Positions 1-7,361 of a DNA stretch of 24,416 nucleotides are shown in pieces (the stretch's first letter is position 1; each line of letters begins with the position of its first letter). The notes beneath the pieces were generated by a model, which was given only the letters and a program-made list of their open reading frames with translations, searched no databases and was not told where the DNA came from. The translations under genes and the position numbers were made by a program. This DNA is from an uncultured Verrucomicrobia subdivision 3 bacterium (GTDB lineage: Bacteria; Verrucomicrobiota; Verrucomicrobiia; Limisphaerales; UBA11358). The stretch spans positions 1 to 24,416 of the forward strand of contig CAIOUK010000109.1 in the NCBI GenBank assembly GCA_903861445.1. Reading direction: 5' to 3'.

Positions 1-621
1 ATCAAGAAACAGGAAGTCGCAAACCGCTTGAAGGAAGCCGGCGTGGAATGCTACGGCCACAACCTTGAAAGCTCGCGCCGATTTTTCCCGAACACCTGCA
101 CCACGCACACCTTTGACGACCGGCTGGAGACCATCGGCTATCTGAAAAAGGCCGGCATCAAGATCTGTTCCGGCGGCATCATCGGCATGGGCGAAACGCG
201 CGCCGACCGCTGCGACCTTGCGTTCGAATTGAAAGCCATCGGCGCAAATGTTGTGCCCGTCAACATTCTCAATCCGATTCCCGGCACGCCGTTCGCCAAG
301 AACGAGCCGCTGCCCGTCATGGAAATTTTGAAGACCATCGCGTGCTTTCGGTTCATTTTGCCGCGCCAGGAAATCATGATTGCCGGCGGGCGCACCGTGA
401 ATCTGCGCGACGCGCAAAGCATGATCTTCATGGCCGGCGCGAGCGCGCTGATGGTGGGCAATTATCTCACCACGCTGAACCAGCCGGTCGAAAAAGATCT
501 GCAGATGCTCAAAGACCTCGGCCTCGATCCGAACTGGGACAGCCACGATTTCAGCGACCAGGAAGAAGGCGGCTGCGGGTGTGGAAACAAAGGTTGCGAA
601 ACGGAAACCGTAGCGGCTTAA
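1..621 (+). CDS. bioB: Biotin synthase, C-terminal part (5' end outside window)
   Basis: Radical-SAM enzyme that inserts sulfur into dethiobiotin, the last step of biotin synthesis, in the cytoplasm. The frame is open from base 1, and about 206 residues are seen, matching roughly residue 135 onward of the ~346-residue E. coli enzyme, so the CX3CX2C cluster motif lies upstream of the window. Visible family blocks are GHNLESS, KICSGGIIGMGETRADR (its Cys aligns with E. coli Cys188) and AGGRTVNLRDAQ followed by AGASALMVGNYLTT. Two things are odd. In an ungapped alignment the residue matching E. coli Arg260 (VRLSAGR) is Met (IMIAGGR). The protein also ends in a Cys-rich tail, CGCGNKGC, and has an extra Cys in VECYGHN. 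The next gene starts 8 bases downstream. The family call is secure; the type of auxiliary cluster is inference. Confidence 0.96.
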   Translation: MKKQEVANRLKEAGVECYGHNLESSRRFFPNTCTTHTFDDRLETIGYLKKAGIKICSGGIIGMGETRADRCDLAFELKAIGANVVPVNILNPIPGTPFAKNEPLPVMEILKTIACFRFILPRQEIMIAGGRTVNLRDAQSMIFMAGASALMVGNYLTTLNQPVEKDLQMLKDLGLDPNWDSHDFSDQEEGGCGCGNKGCETETVAA

Positions 622-629
622 TCGTCGCA

Positions 630-1406
630 ATGCAGCGACTCGGCAAAAATCATGGCGGCTACCGCGGCGAGACGATTGACATCCGCACCGTGCTGCGCGA
701 GGTCGAAATCGCCGCGCAAACGCACGGCTGGACTGCGGATATTTTTTATGAGAGCGAAGAATTAAAATGGTTCGCGCTGCATCGCAGGCCAGAAGTCAGG
801 AGTCAGAAGTCAGCAGCCAGAATCTACATCTCGGCGGGAATTCACGGCGATGAACCCGCCGGGCCGCTCGCCGCGTTGAAATTATTGCATGAAAATAATT
901 GGCCGGAGAATGCGGAAATTTTTTTGCTGCCGTGTTTGAATCCCGTCGGCTTCACGTTGAACCAACGCGAGAACGCCGACAGCATTGATTTGAACCGCGA
1001 TTATCGCCATCCCAAATCCGCCGAAACTCTCGCGCATATCACATGGCTCAAGCGGCAGCCGAAATTCGATTTGTATCTCTGCCTGCACGAAGATTGGGAG
1101 TCACACGGCTTTTATCTCTACGAGCAAAATCCCGACGACAAACCGTCGCTCGCGGAAAAGATGATTGCCGCCGTCCAAAAAGTTTGCCCGATTGATTTGC
1201 ATGAAATGATTGAAGGCCGCGCGGCGCAGGGCGGCATCATCCAGCCAAAAATCAATCCGGCCGAAAGACCGGACTGGCCGGAGGCGGTTTATCTCATCAC
1301 GCAAAAGGCGCGGCAGGGCTACACGCTGGAAGCGCCCTCGGATTTTCCTCTGCAAACCCGCGTCAACGCACTTGTCGCAGCGGTGAACGCGATAATCAAT
1401 TTTTAG
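630..1406 (+). CDS. M14-family zinc peptidase (MpaA/AstE-like)
   Basis: Predicted cytoplasmic zinc-dependent carboxypeptidase or amidase of 258 residues with no signal peptide. The zinc site is visible: H72 and E75 in GIHGDEPAG, H153 in CLHEDWESHG, the substrate-binding NR pair in SIDLNRDYRH (about 122-123), and a candidate catalytic Glu in YTLEAPSD (E234). The family trims C-terminal residues or acyl groups from small peptides; AstE/aspartoacylase-like deacylation and murein-peptide cleavage (MpaA) are both possible, and the sequence does not decide. I chose the ATG at 630, just after bioB stops, because the longer open frame beginning at 342 reads through bioB in another frame and carries no recognisable domain. 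A heptamer repeat array is translated at residues 54-66, before the strand that carries H72. The stop codon lies in the edge of a palindromic repeat. Link to biotin synthesis: none apparent. Confidence 0.85.
   Translation: MQRLGKNHGGYRGETIDIRTVLREVEIAAQTHGWTADIFYESEELKWFALHRRPEVRSQKSAARIYISAGIHGDEPAGPLAALKLLHENNWPENAEIFLLPCLNPVGFTLNQRENADSIDLNRDYRHPKSAETLAHITWLKRQPKFDLYLCLHEDWESHGFYLYEQNPDDKPSLAEKMIAAVQKVCPIDLHEMIEGRAAQGGIIQPKINPAERPDWPEAVYLITQKARQGYTLEAPSDFPLQTRVNALVAAVNAIINF
791..825 (+). repeat. Heptamer array inside the M14 peptidase gene
   Basis: Five consecutive 7-base units of the pattern AGAAGTC/AGGAGTC/AGCAGCC/AGAATCT. They are translated in frame as part of PEVRSQKSAARI. The reverse complement of the unit (GACTTCT) recurs at 21904 inside the P-type ATPase gene, which is on the other strand, so both copies have the same orientation relative to coding. 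Confidence 0.8.
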
Positions 1407-1540
1407 CCACGGATGAAACACGGATTGAACACAGAAACAAAATGTCGCGCGAAGGACGCGAAGTCTGCGAAGAAGAATTTTCCTTCGCCGCCTTCGCGCG
1501 ATAAAAATCCGTGTTTCATCCGTGTTCAATCCGTGGCTTA
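1404..1540. repeat. Palindromic interspersed repeat between M14 gene and xseA
   Basis: An imperfect inverted repeat of about 137 bases fills the whole gap. Each outer arm carries 11-base units CACGGATGAAA and CACGGATTGAA, in swapped order on the two arms. The inner arms carry CGCGCGAAGG(A/C)(C/G)GCGAAG. The left edge TTTTAGCCAC supplies the TAG stop of the upstream gene and is identical to the edge of the repeat inside pabB at 12739. It could fold into a long hairpin and end or stabilise the bioB transcript, but there is no clean U-tract. Confidence 0.85.
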
Positions 1541-1550
1541 ATAAACGCGC

Positions 1551-2882
1551 ATGAGCAAACCGGCCAAATCGCAGTGGGACTTCGGCGAACTGTTTCCGTC
1601 CTCGGAAACGCGCAAGGTGCTGTCCGTCTGGGAACTCACTTCGGACATCAAACGGCTGCTCGAAAAACAAATCGGCGCGGTCTGGGTCAGCGGCGAAATC
1701 ACCAATCTACGTGCGCAAAGTTCCGGCCACATTTATTTCACGCTCAAGGACGCGGCGGCGCAGTTGAGCTGCGTGCTGTTTCGCGGCACGGCGGCGGGAC
1801 AGCGCGAACTGCTGGCGGACGGCCAGAAAGTTTTGCTGCAAGGCGACGTGACGGTTTATGAAGCACGCGGGCAATATCAACTCATCGTCCGCGAAGTGGA
1901 ATTGCAAGGTGTTGGTGCGCTACAAATCCAATTTGAAAAATTGAAACAAAAGCTCGCAGCGGAAGGCTTATTCGCTCCGGAACGCAAGCGTCCCCTGCCC
2001 CGCTTTCCGCAGCGCATCGGCCTCGTGACTTCGCCGACGGGCGCGGCCATTCGCGACGTGCTGCACGTCATCCAGCGCCGTCATCCGGGTTTGGAAATCA
2101 TCCTCGCGCCCGCGCGCGTGCAAGGCGACGGTGCGGCGCGGGAAATTGCCAAATCTATCCGGTTGCTGAATGAATCCGCAATCCGCAATCCGCAATCCGC
2201 AATTGAGTTGATCTTGGTCACACGCGGCGGCGGTTCGCTGGAGGATTTGTGGGCTTTCAACGAGGAGCCGGTGGCGCGGGCGATTTTTGAATCAACGCTG
2301 CCCGTCGTCTCGGCGGTCGGCCACGAGATTGATTTTACCATCGCGGATTTTGTGGCGGATTTTCGCGCCGCCACGCCGAGTGCGGCGGCGGAAATCATCA
2401 CGGAAGGATTTTACGCCAGCCGCGAATTTGTGGCCGGGGCGCCCAGCCGGCTTGGCCAGCTTGTCCGCCGGAAAATAGACCGTGAGATCGAGAACTTCGA
2501 TTTCTTGGCAGGCCGGCTTGGGCGATTGCATCCGCGCCGGAAGCTGAATGATTCCTTGCAGCGGCTGGATGATTTGCAATCAGGCCTGCTGCGCGGACTG
2601 AAGACGGCGGCGCGTTCGCGGCGTCTGGTTCTTGAAAGTTTGGCGGGCAGATTTTTACGCGCGAAACCGGCGCTGGCCTTGAAGTCGCGCCGGGAAACGC
2701 TGACGCAGTTGGGCAAACGACTGAACGCGCTCGGCCCGGAACAAGTTCTGGCGCGCGGTTATTCCATCACAACGGACGCGGCGACGGGAAAGGTTTTGCG
2801 TGATGCCGCCAAGGTCAAGCTGGGACAAACATTGAAAACGCGGCTTGCCAAAGGCGAAGTTTTCAGTCGCGCGGAGCCATAA
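1551..2882 (+). CDS. xseA: Exodeoxyribonuclease VII large subunit
   Basis: Catalytic large subunit of exonuclease VII, which with XseB degrades single-stranded DNA to short oligonucleotides in the cytoplasm. Its 443 residues are normal for the family. An N-terminal OB-fold (about 20-120) includes VSGEITNLRAQSSGHIYFTLKD. The nuclease core includes RIGLVTSPTGAAIRDV, TRGGGSLEDLWAFNEE and VSAVGHEIDFTIADFVAD with the following ATPSAAAE block. A basic helical region and a small C-terminal domain with LARGYSI follow. The ATG at 1551 is 10 bases after the palindromic repeat and has no evident Shine-Dalgarno site. A perfect heptamer array is translated at about residues 208-219, in the loop just before the strand leading to TRGGGSLEDLW. 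xseB follows after 52 bases. Confidence 0.97.
   Translation: MSKPAKSQWDFGELFPSSETRKVLSVWELTSDIKRLLEKQIGAVWVSGEITNLRAQSSGHIYFTLKDAAAQLSCVLFRGTAAGQRELLADGQKVLLQGDVTVYEARGQYQLIVREVELQGVGALQIQFEKLKQKLAAEGLFAPERKRPLPRFPQRIGLVTSPTGAAIRDVLHVIQRRHPGLEIILAPARVQGDGAAREIAKSIRLLNESAIRNPQSAIELILVTRGGGSLEDLWAFNEEPVARAIFESTLPVVSAVGHEIDFTIADFVADFRAATPSAAAEIITEGFYASREFVAGAPSRLGQLVRRKIDREIENFDFLAGRLGRLHPRRKLNDSLQRLDDLQSGLLRGLKTAARSRRLVLESLAGRFLRAKPALALKSRRETLTQLGKRLNALGPEQVLARGYSITTDAATGKVLRDAAKVKLGQTLKTRLAKGEVFSRAEP
2173..2207 (+). repeat. Perfect heptamer array inside xseA
   Basis: Four perfect tandem copies of AATCCGC (2173-2200) followed by a partly matching AATTGAG. They are translated as ESAIRNPQSAIE. 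The same heptapeptide cycle, with small changes, is encoded by arrays in pabB and the P-type ATPase gene. It lies in a spot where homologues have a short variable loop. Confidence 0.9.
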
Positions 2883-2934
2883 ACTGCATTCTTCCGCGCT
2901 GGACGAGCCTAGGGTTTTTCCTTATTTTTCCCGC

Positions 2935-3201
2935 ATGTCAAAACCAGCCAAGGCCGGTGATACGGCCAAGGGCAACGTGCCGTTTGAAGAGGCGCTCCAA
3001 AAACTGGAGGGCGTCGTCGAGGCCATGGAGGCGGATGATTTGCCGCTCGAAACCCTGCTGGCACGCTACGAAGAGGGCGCACGGCTGGTGAAAATTTGCC
3101 AGGGAAAACTGGCGGAAGCGGAAGTGAAAATCCAACAGTTGGAAAAGACCGCTGCGGGCGAACTGAAACTGAAGCCGTTTGAAAGTGACGTTGAAGCGTG
3201 A
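2935..3201 (+). CDS. xseB: Exodeoxyribonuclease VII small subunit
   Basis: Small helical subunit of exonuclease VII; several copies wrap the XseA helices. The 88 residues include the family core FEEALQKLEGVVEAMEADDLPLE and LARYEEGARLVKICQGKLAEAE (roughly residues 15-70). I start at the ATG at 2935 because an upstream in-frame start at 2845 would overlap xseA and add residues with no family match, while starting here gives the usual length. It lies 52 bases after xseA and 75 before dxs, all on one strand, so co-transcription is likely. The xseB-dxs order resembles the enterobacterial xseB-ispA-dxs cluster, but ispA is absent here. Confidence 0.94.
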   Translation: MSKPAKAGDTAKGNVPFEEALQKLEGVVEAMEADDLPLETLLARYEEGARLVKICQGKLAEAEVKIQQLEKTAAGELKLKPFESDVEA

Positions 3202-3276
3202 GGGGCGGATGGGCCATGGCAGCCAATGGTTGCAGCCCGTTTGCTTTTTCAGCGCTTCAACTTTTTTATTGAATTT

Positions 3277-5265
3277 ATGAGCCGATACTTGGACATGGTG
3301 GACGGACCGGAGCACGTTAAAAAGCTCACGGTGCCGCAATTGCAGGAACTCGCGGGCGAAATCCGCACCGAGCTGATCGAGGGCCTCGCCAAAGGCGGCG
3401 GCCACCTCGGACCAAACCTCGGTGTCGTCGAGCTTTCCATCGCGCTACACAAGGTTTTTTCCACGCCGAAGGATAAATTTGTCTGGGATGTTAGCCATCA
3501 GGTTTATGTCCACAAAATTTTGACCGGGCGCAAAAACCGGTTTCGCACAATCCGCCAGACGGATGGCTTGAACGGCTTTGCCCTCCGCACCGAGAGCGAA
3601 CACGACAGCTTTGGCGCGGGTCACGCGGGCACGGCGCTTTCCGCTGCGCTCGGCATGGCGGCGGCGCGCGACAAGCGCGGCACGGATGAAAACGTCGTCG
3701 CCATTTTCGGCGACGCGGCGCTGACGAATGGCATCTCGTTCGAGGCGATGAATAACATCGGGCACACGACCAAGAAATTCATCGGCATCCTCAACGACAA
3801 CGAGTGGAGCATCGCCAAGAACGTTGGCGCCATTTCCGGTTACCTCAACAAGCTCATCACCAATCCCCGCTACAACCAGCTGGCAAAAGATTTTGAAAAC
3901 TTCGTGCGCAAATTGCCCAAAGGCGAACTCGCGTTGCAACTCGCACATCGCGCCGAGGGCGGCCTCAAAGGCGCGCTGACCGGCGTGGGTTTGAAGCCGA
4001 ACACCAGCTTGATGGAATCCCCCGACGGCCGCGGCGGGCACGGTTCGCCGGTCTTGTTCGAGGAAATGGGCATGCGCTACCTCGGCCCGATTGACGGGCA
4101 CGATTTGCCGCTGCTCATCAGCACGCTAGAATTTGCCAAGACCTGCGATCATCCCATCGTCATTCACGTTTTGACGCAGAAGGGCAAGGGCTACGAAGCC
4201 GCGCTGAAACAGCCGGAAAAATTCCACGGCCTCGGACCTTACAACGCCGCCACCGGCGAAACGCCCGCCACCAAACCCGGCACAGCGCCGATGTATCAGG
4301 ACGTGATGGGCCAGACCTGCGTGAAGCTCGCGAGGAAAAACGAAGCCGTCGTCGGCCTCACCGCCGCGATGCCCACCGGCACGGGTATGAAACATTTGGA
4401 AAAAGCAATGCCCGAGCGTTATTACGATGTCGGCATTGCCGAAGAACACGGCGTCATCTTCGCCGCCGGCATGGCGACGATGGGGTTGCGCCCGATTGTG
4501 GCGATTTATTCCAGCTTCCTCCAGCGCGCCTACGATTGCATTCATCACGACGTTTGTTTGCAGGATTTGCCGGTGATTTTCTGCATGGATCGCGCCGGCC
4601 TCTCCGCCAACGACGGTCCGACGCATCACGGCATTTTTGACATTTCCTATCTGCGCTGTTTCCCGAACGTCATCGCGATGGCTCCGGCCAACGAGGACGA
4701 ACTCGCGGACATGATGTTCACGGCCACGACCATCAATCATCCCACGTTCATCCGCTATCCGCGCGGCGCGGCGGAAGGCGTGCCGGTCAAGGACGAACCG
4801 CAGCTCATCGAAGTCGGCAAGGCCGTCGTGCAGCAGAATTTTGCCAACAACGGCGGGCGCAAAGTCGCACTTTTTGGTCTGGGGCCGATGAACGCCATCG
4901 CCAAGAAGGCCGCCGCGCAGCTTGCGGCGGACGGCTACGATGTCGCGGTCATCAATCCGCGCTTCACCAAGCCGATTGACGCGGTGGTGCATGAACAATT
5001 TGGTCGCACGGCGGATTTGATTGTGACGTTGGAAGACCACGTGCTCATCGGCGGCTACGGTTCAGCGGTGCTGGAACTCTTCAACGAGCAGACCGTGAAG
5101 ACGTCCGTCGTGCGCATCGGCTGGCCGGATCAATTCATCGAACACGCCACCACGCAGGACGAACTGCGGAATAAATACGGCCTGTCCGTAGCCAACACCG
5201 TCGCCCAAGTGAAAACGCATTTTGGTGATACGACCTCTGCAACGAAGCTGGTGGGTGGGGCTTAA
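3277..5265 (+). CDS. dxs: 1-deoxy-D-xylulose-5-phosphate synthase
   Basis: Thiamine-diphosphate enzyme that condenses pyruvate and glyceraldehyde 3-phosphate to DXP, the first step of the MEP isoprenoid pathway and a feeder for thiamine and pyridoxal. It has 662 residues. The TPP/Mg region reads GDAALTNGISFEAMNN (about 145) through ILNDNEWSIAKNVGA (about 171-185). The pyrimidine domain has the conserved Glu in DVGIAEEHGV (about 389-390) and YSSFLQRAYDCIHHDV; DRAGLSANDGPTHHG and a C-terminal transketolase domain follow. The usual GDG is GDA, with the metal-binding Asp kept, and GHSSTS is GHAGTA, so this is a slightly divergent DXS. I chose the ATG at 3277 because the next start upstream only adds residues unlike the family. 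Convergent with the M48 gene. Confidence 0.96.
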   Translation: MSRYLDMVDGPEHVKKLTVPQLQELAGEIRTELIEGLAKGGGHLGPNLGVVELSIALHKVFSTPKDKFVWDVSHQVYVHKILTGRKNRFRTIRQTDGLNGFALRTESEHDSFGAGHAGTALSAALGMAAARDKRGTDENVVAIFGDAALTNGISFEAMNNIGHTTKKFIGILNDNEWSIAKNVGAISGYLNKLITNPRYNQLAKDFENFVRKLPKGELALQLAHRAEGGLKGALTGVGLKPNTSLMESPDGRGGHGSPVLFEEMGMRYLGPIDGHDLPLLISTLEFAKTCDHPIVIHVLTQKGKGYEAALKQPEKFHGLGPYNAATGETPATKPGTAPMYQDVMGQTCVKLARKNEAVVGLTAAMPTGTGMKHLEKAMPERYYDVGIAEEHGVIFAAGMATMGLRPIVAIYSSFLQRAYDCIHHDVCLQDLPVIFCMDRAGLSANDGPTHHGIFDISYLRCFPNVIAMAPANEDELADMMFTATTINHPTFIRYPRGAAEGVPVKDEPQLIEVGKAVVQQNFANNGGRKVALFGLGPMNAIAKKAAAQLAADGYDVAVINPRFTKPIDAVVHEQFGRTADLIVTLEDHVLIGGYGSAVLELFNEQTVKTSVVRIGWPDQFIEHATTQDELRNKYGLSVANTVAQVKTHFGDTTSATKLVGGA

Positions 5266-5301
5266 AGCAAGCTAGCCATCCAAGCAGTAATTCCAAACAG
5301 C

Positions 5302-7275
5302 TTATTCGGTAACACCCAGCGGCGGCATCGGACAGTCCAGCGTATCGGCCACGGCGCGGAGTAGTTCGGCTTCCGCTTCTAAAATCACGCCGTCGGCACC
5401 GACGACACGGGCGCAGGCTTCGAGCAAATTCTTTTTGATGATGGGCACTGCCAGCGCCAATCGGTTCAGCGCAGCGTCAATCTCGTTCACGCCACATTGA
5501 TCGACGGGTAATAATTCCAGCGGCACATTGTCGGGCGCACGCAGATACGGCGCACCGGCGGCAAAGGCTTTTTGAATTTTGCCGGCATCGTGGCTGCCGA
5601 CATTTGCGAGCGCGGACAAAATCACGGCGCAATCCGGCACGAGCGGCTTGAGCGTGTAAAATTGCACCGTCGGCGGGCGCGCATCACCGAACTTCGCGGC
5701 CAGATGGCGGAGAACGATTTTTTGCAAAACAAACTCAAACAACTCGGTTTTCCCGTCGCTGACAACGAGCCATGCGAGCGTGTCGGAAAATTGTTTGAAC
5801 TGCTCCGCCGTCAGATTGCGCAGCGCGCCGATAGCCAGATTGACCAGCGGCAGCCGCGCGCGTTGCGCCACGGCGGACACTTCAGGATACAACGCGGTAG
5901 TCTGTTCAGCGATGGCGGCGGCAGTGCGTCGGCTAATTTCGGCGAGCTGTTCCGTGCGGAGTTTTTCATCGGCGGCCAGCAGCAGCGTGTAAATCAACGC
6001 GGTGGCGGCGAGCGGGTCGCGCGCGGCGGCGCGGAGATTTTCCGGCAACGAATCGCGCAACTGCTCGGCGTATTTCAGGTGGAGCGGCGTGGGATTGCCG
6101 AGATTGGGCAGGACGGAATTGGTGCGGATGACCGGCGGCCGACCAGCCTCGTCAGCGATGATCGTTCCACCCAGAATGGTTCCGAGAATTTGCGGCATCG
6201 GCGGGCGCGTATGTTCCATTTCCGAGACGGCGGCGCGTTTGACAGTTTCAATTTGCGCTTCCTTGAGCGGCGGAAATTTTCCATCCCAGGACGGATCAAT
6301 GGCGTGGATGCGGTCGGGAATCGGCGGGTGCGTGGCCATCGCGCCGAACAGCGCATCGCCGAGGCCGTTGCTGAAGAACATGTGGCACAAATCGGGCGCG
6401 TGCTCGGATTCCAGTTTGGAACCGAAACCGTAACGGCCGATTTTCTGGAGCGCGCCGGAAAGTCCACTGGGATTGCGCGTGAACTGCACGGACGAGGCGT
6501 CGGCCAGAAATTCGCGCTGGCGGCTGACAGCGGCTTGAATCAGGCGACCGAAGAAAACGCCAATCGCGCCCAGCACAATGAGCGCAATCCCCAATAACGG
6601 CAATGGATTTTTGTCGCGACTGTTGCTGCTGCGGGCGTAGAGCAACACGCGGCCGATGGTCGCAATGCAGAGCAGCCCGAAGATGATGCCGATGAGCCGG
6701 AGATTCAGCTTCATGTCGCCGTTCAGAATGTGACTGAACTCGTGGCCGATGACGCCTTGCAATTCATCGCGCGAGAGCATTTCGATACAGCCGCGCGTCA
6801 CGCCGACGGCAGCGTCACCGGTGGTGTGACCGGCAGCGAAGGCGTTGATGCCTCGCTCGTCTTCCAAGACGTAGACCTGCGGCATCGGCACACCGGCGGC
6901 GATGGACATTTCCTCGACGACGTTGAGGAGCTTGCGTTCGTTCGCGTCGGTGGTGTTTTGATTCACCAGAGTTCCGCCCATTAACGTCGCCACGGCGCTG
7001 CCGCCGGCGGAAAGCTCGTTCGTCTTGTAGGCGCTGCCGATAAAAATCACCGCCAGCACGCCGAAAGTTGCGCCAAGAAAAACCGTCGGGTTCCACAGGA
7101 CAAAATGAATGGGCGCGTCGCCGTAAGCATGATGCTGTTTCGCTTGAACACCGGCAAAAGTCAGCAGGATAACAAAATAAATCGCCACGATCAGCAGCAC
7201 GACGGCGACGATAAAATACAGCACCAGCCATTTTGTATTGCGGCGGGCCTGATCCTGGCGGGCGAAGAAGTCCAT
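5302..7275 (-). CDS. M48-family membrane metalloprotease with TerB-like C-terminal region
   Basis: Integral-membrane zinc protease related to HtpX, 657 residues. Two N-terminal membrane helices (about 16-42 and 62-80) precede the protease domain. HEFSH at 178-182 supplies two zinc ligands and the catalytic Glu; E255 in SRQREFLADA is the likely third ligand. Two further helices (about 192-212 and 226-246) lie between them. The C-terminal half (about 380-657) is extra compared with HtpX (~290 residues). Its last segment, ACARVVGADGVILEAEAELLRAVAD, resembles the TerB-like fold. The gene follows lemA by 86 bases; LemA-M48 pairs recur in many bacteria and suggest joint membrane quality control. 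The start ATG is 3 bases from a heptamer inverted repeat, with no Shine-Dalgarno site. The protease call is firm; the tail assignment is tentative. Confidence 0.92.
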   Translation of the reverse strand: MDFFARQDQARRNTKWLVLYFIVAVVLLIVAIYFVILLTFAGVQAKQHHAYGDAPIHFVLWNPTVFLGATFGVLAVIFIGSAYKTNELSAGGSAVATLMGGTLVNQNTTDANERKLLNVVEEMSIAAGVPMPQVYVLEDERGINAFAAGHTTGDAAVGVTRGCIEMLSRDELQGVIGHEFSHILNGDMKLNLRLIGIIFGLLCIATIGRVLLYARSSNSRDKNPLPLLGIALIVLGAIGVFFGRLIQAAVSRQREFLADASSVQFTRNPSGLSGALQKIGRYGFGSKLESEHAPDLCHMFFSNGLGDALFGAMATHPPIPDRIHAIDPSWDGKFPPLKEAQIETVKRAAVSEMEHTRPPMPQILGTILGGTIIADEAGRPPVIRTNSVLPNLGNPTPLHLKYAEQLRDSLPENLRAAARDPLAATALIYTLLLAADEKLRTEQLAEISRRTAAAIAEQTTALYPEVSAVAQRARLPLVNLAIGALRNLTAEQFKQFSDTLAWLVVSDGKTELFEFVLQKIVLRHLAAKFGDARPPTVQFYTLKPLVPDCAVILSALANVGSHDAGKIQKAFAAGAPYLRAPDNVPLELLPVDQCGVNEIDAALNRLALAVPIIKKNLLEACARVVGADGVILEAEAELLRAVADTLDCPMPPLGVTE

Positions 7276-7278
7276 GTT

Positions 7279-7343
7279 GATTTACGATATTGGATTTACA
7301 ATTTACGATTTTTTAGCAGCGCGTAAATCGCAAATCGCAAACT
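7279..7343. repeat. Heptamer inverted-repeat array between lemA and the M48 gene
   Basis: Five in-register 7-base units (GATTTAC, GATATTG, GATTTAC, AATTTAC, GATTTTT), a 9-base spacer, then GTAAATC, GCAAATC and GCAAACT, which are the same kind of unit on the other strand. GATTTAC pairs exactly with GTAAATC. In the lemA-M48 transcript this would lie directly 5' of the M48 start codon and could form a hairpin. Confidence 0.85.
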
Positions 7344-7361
7344 TGCCAATTCATCCAACCC

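Noticed and set aside
342..629. N-terminal extension of the M14 peptidase back to 342
   Set aside because: It overlaps bioB in another frame and has an Arg-rich composition with no family match; the ATG at 630 gives a normal protein.
2883..2934. Possible terminator between xseA and xseB
   Set aside because: T-rich tracts are present but no stem precedes them.
3202..3276. Palindrome GGGCCATGGC...GCAGCCC followed by T-rich sequence before dxs
   Set aside because: The arms pair poorly with several mismatches, and a terminator here would cut dxs from its apparent operon.
4126..5040. Long open frame on the minus strand opposite dxs
   Set aside because: It mirrors the dxs codons, is His/Arg/Gly-rich and has no domain; a shadow of high-GC coding sequence. 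The same holds for the long frames opposite the M48 gene (5572-6597), lemA (7377-8207) and pabB (12028-12726).
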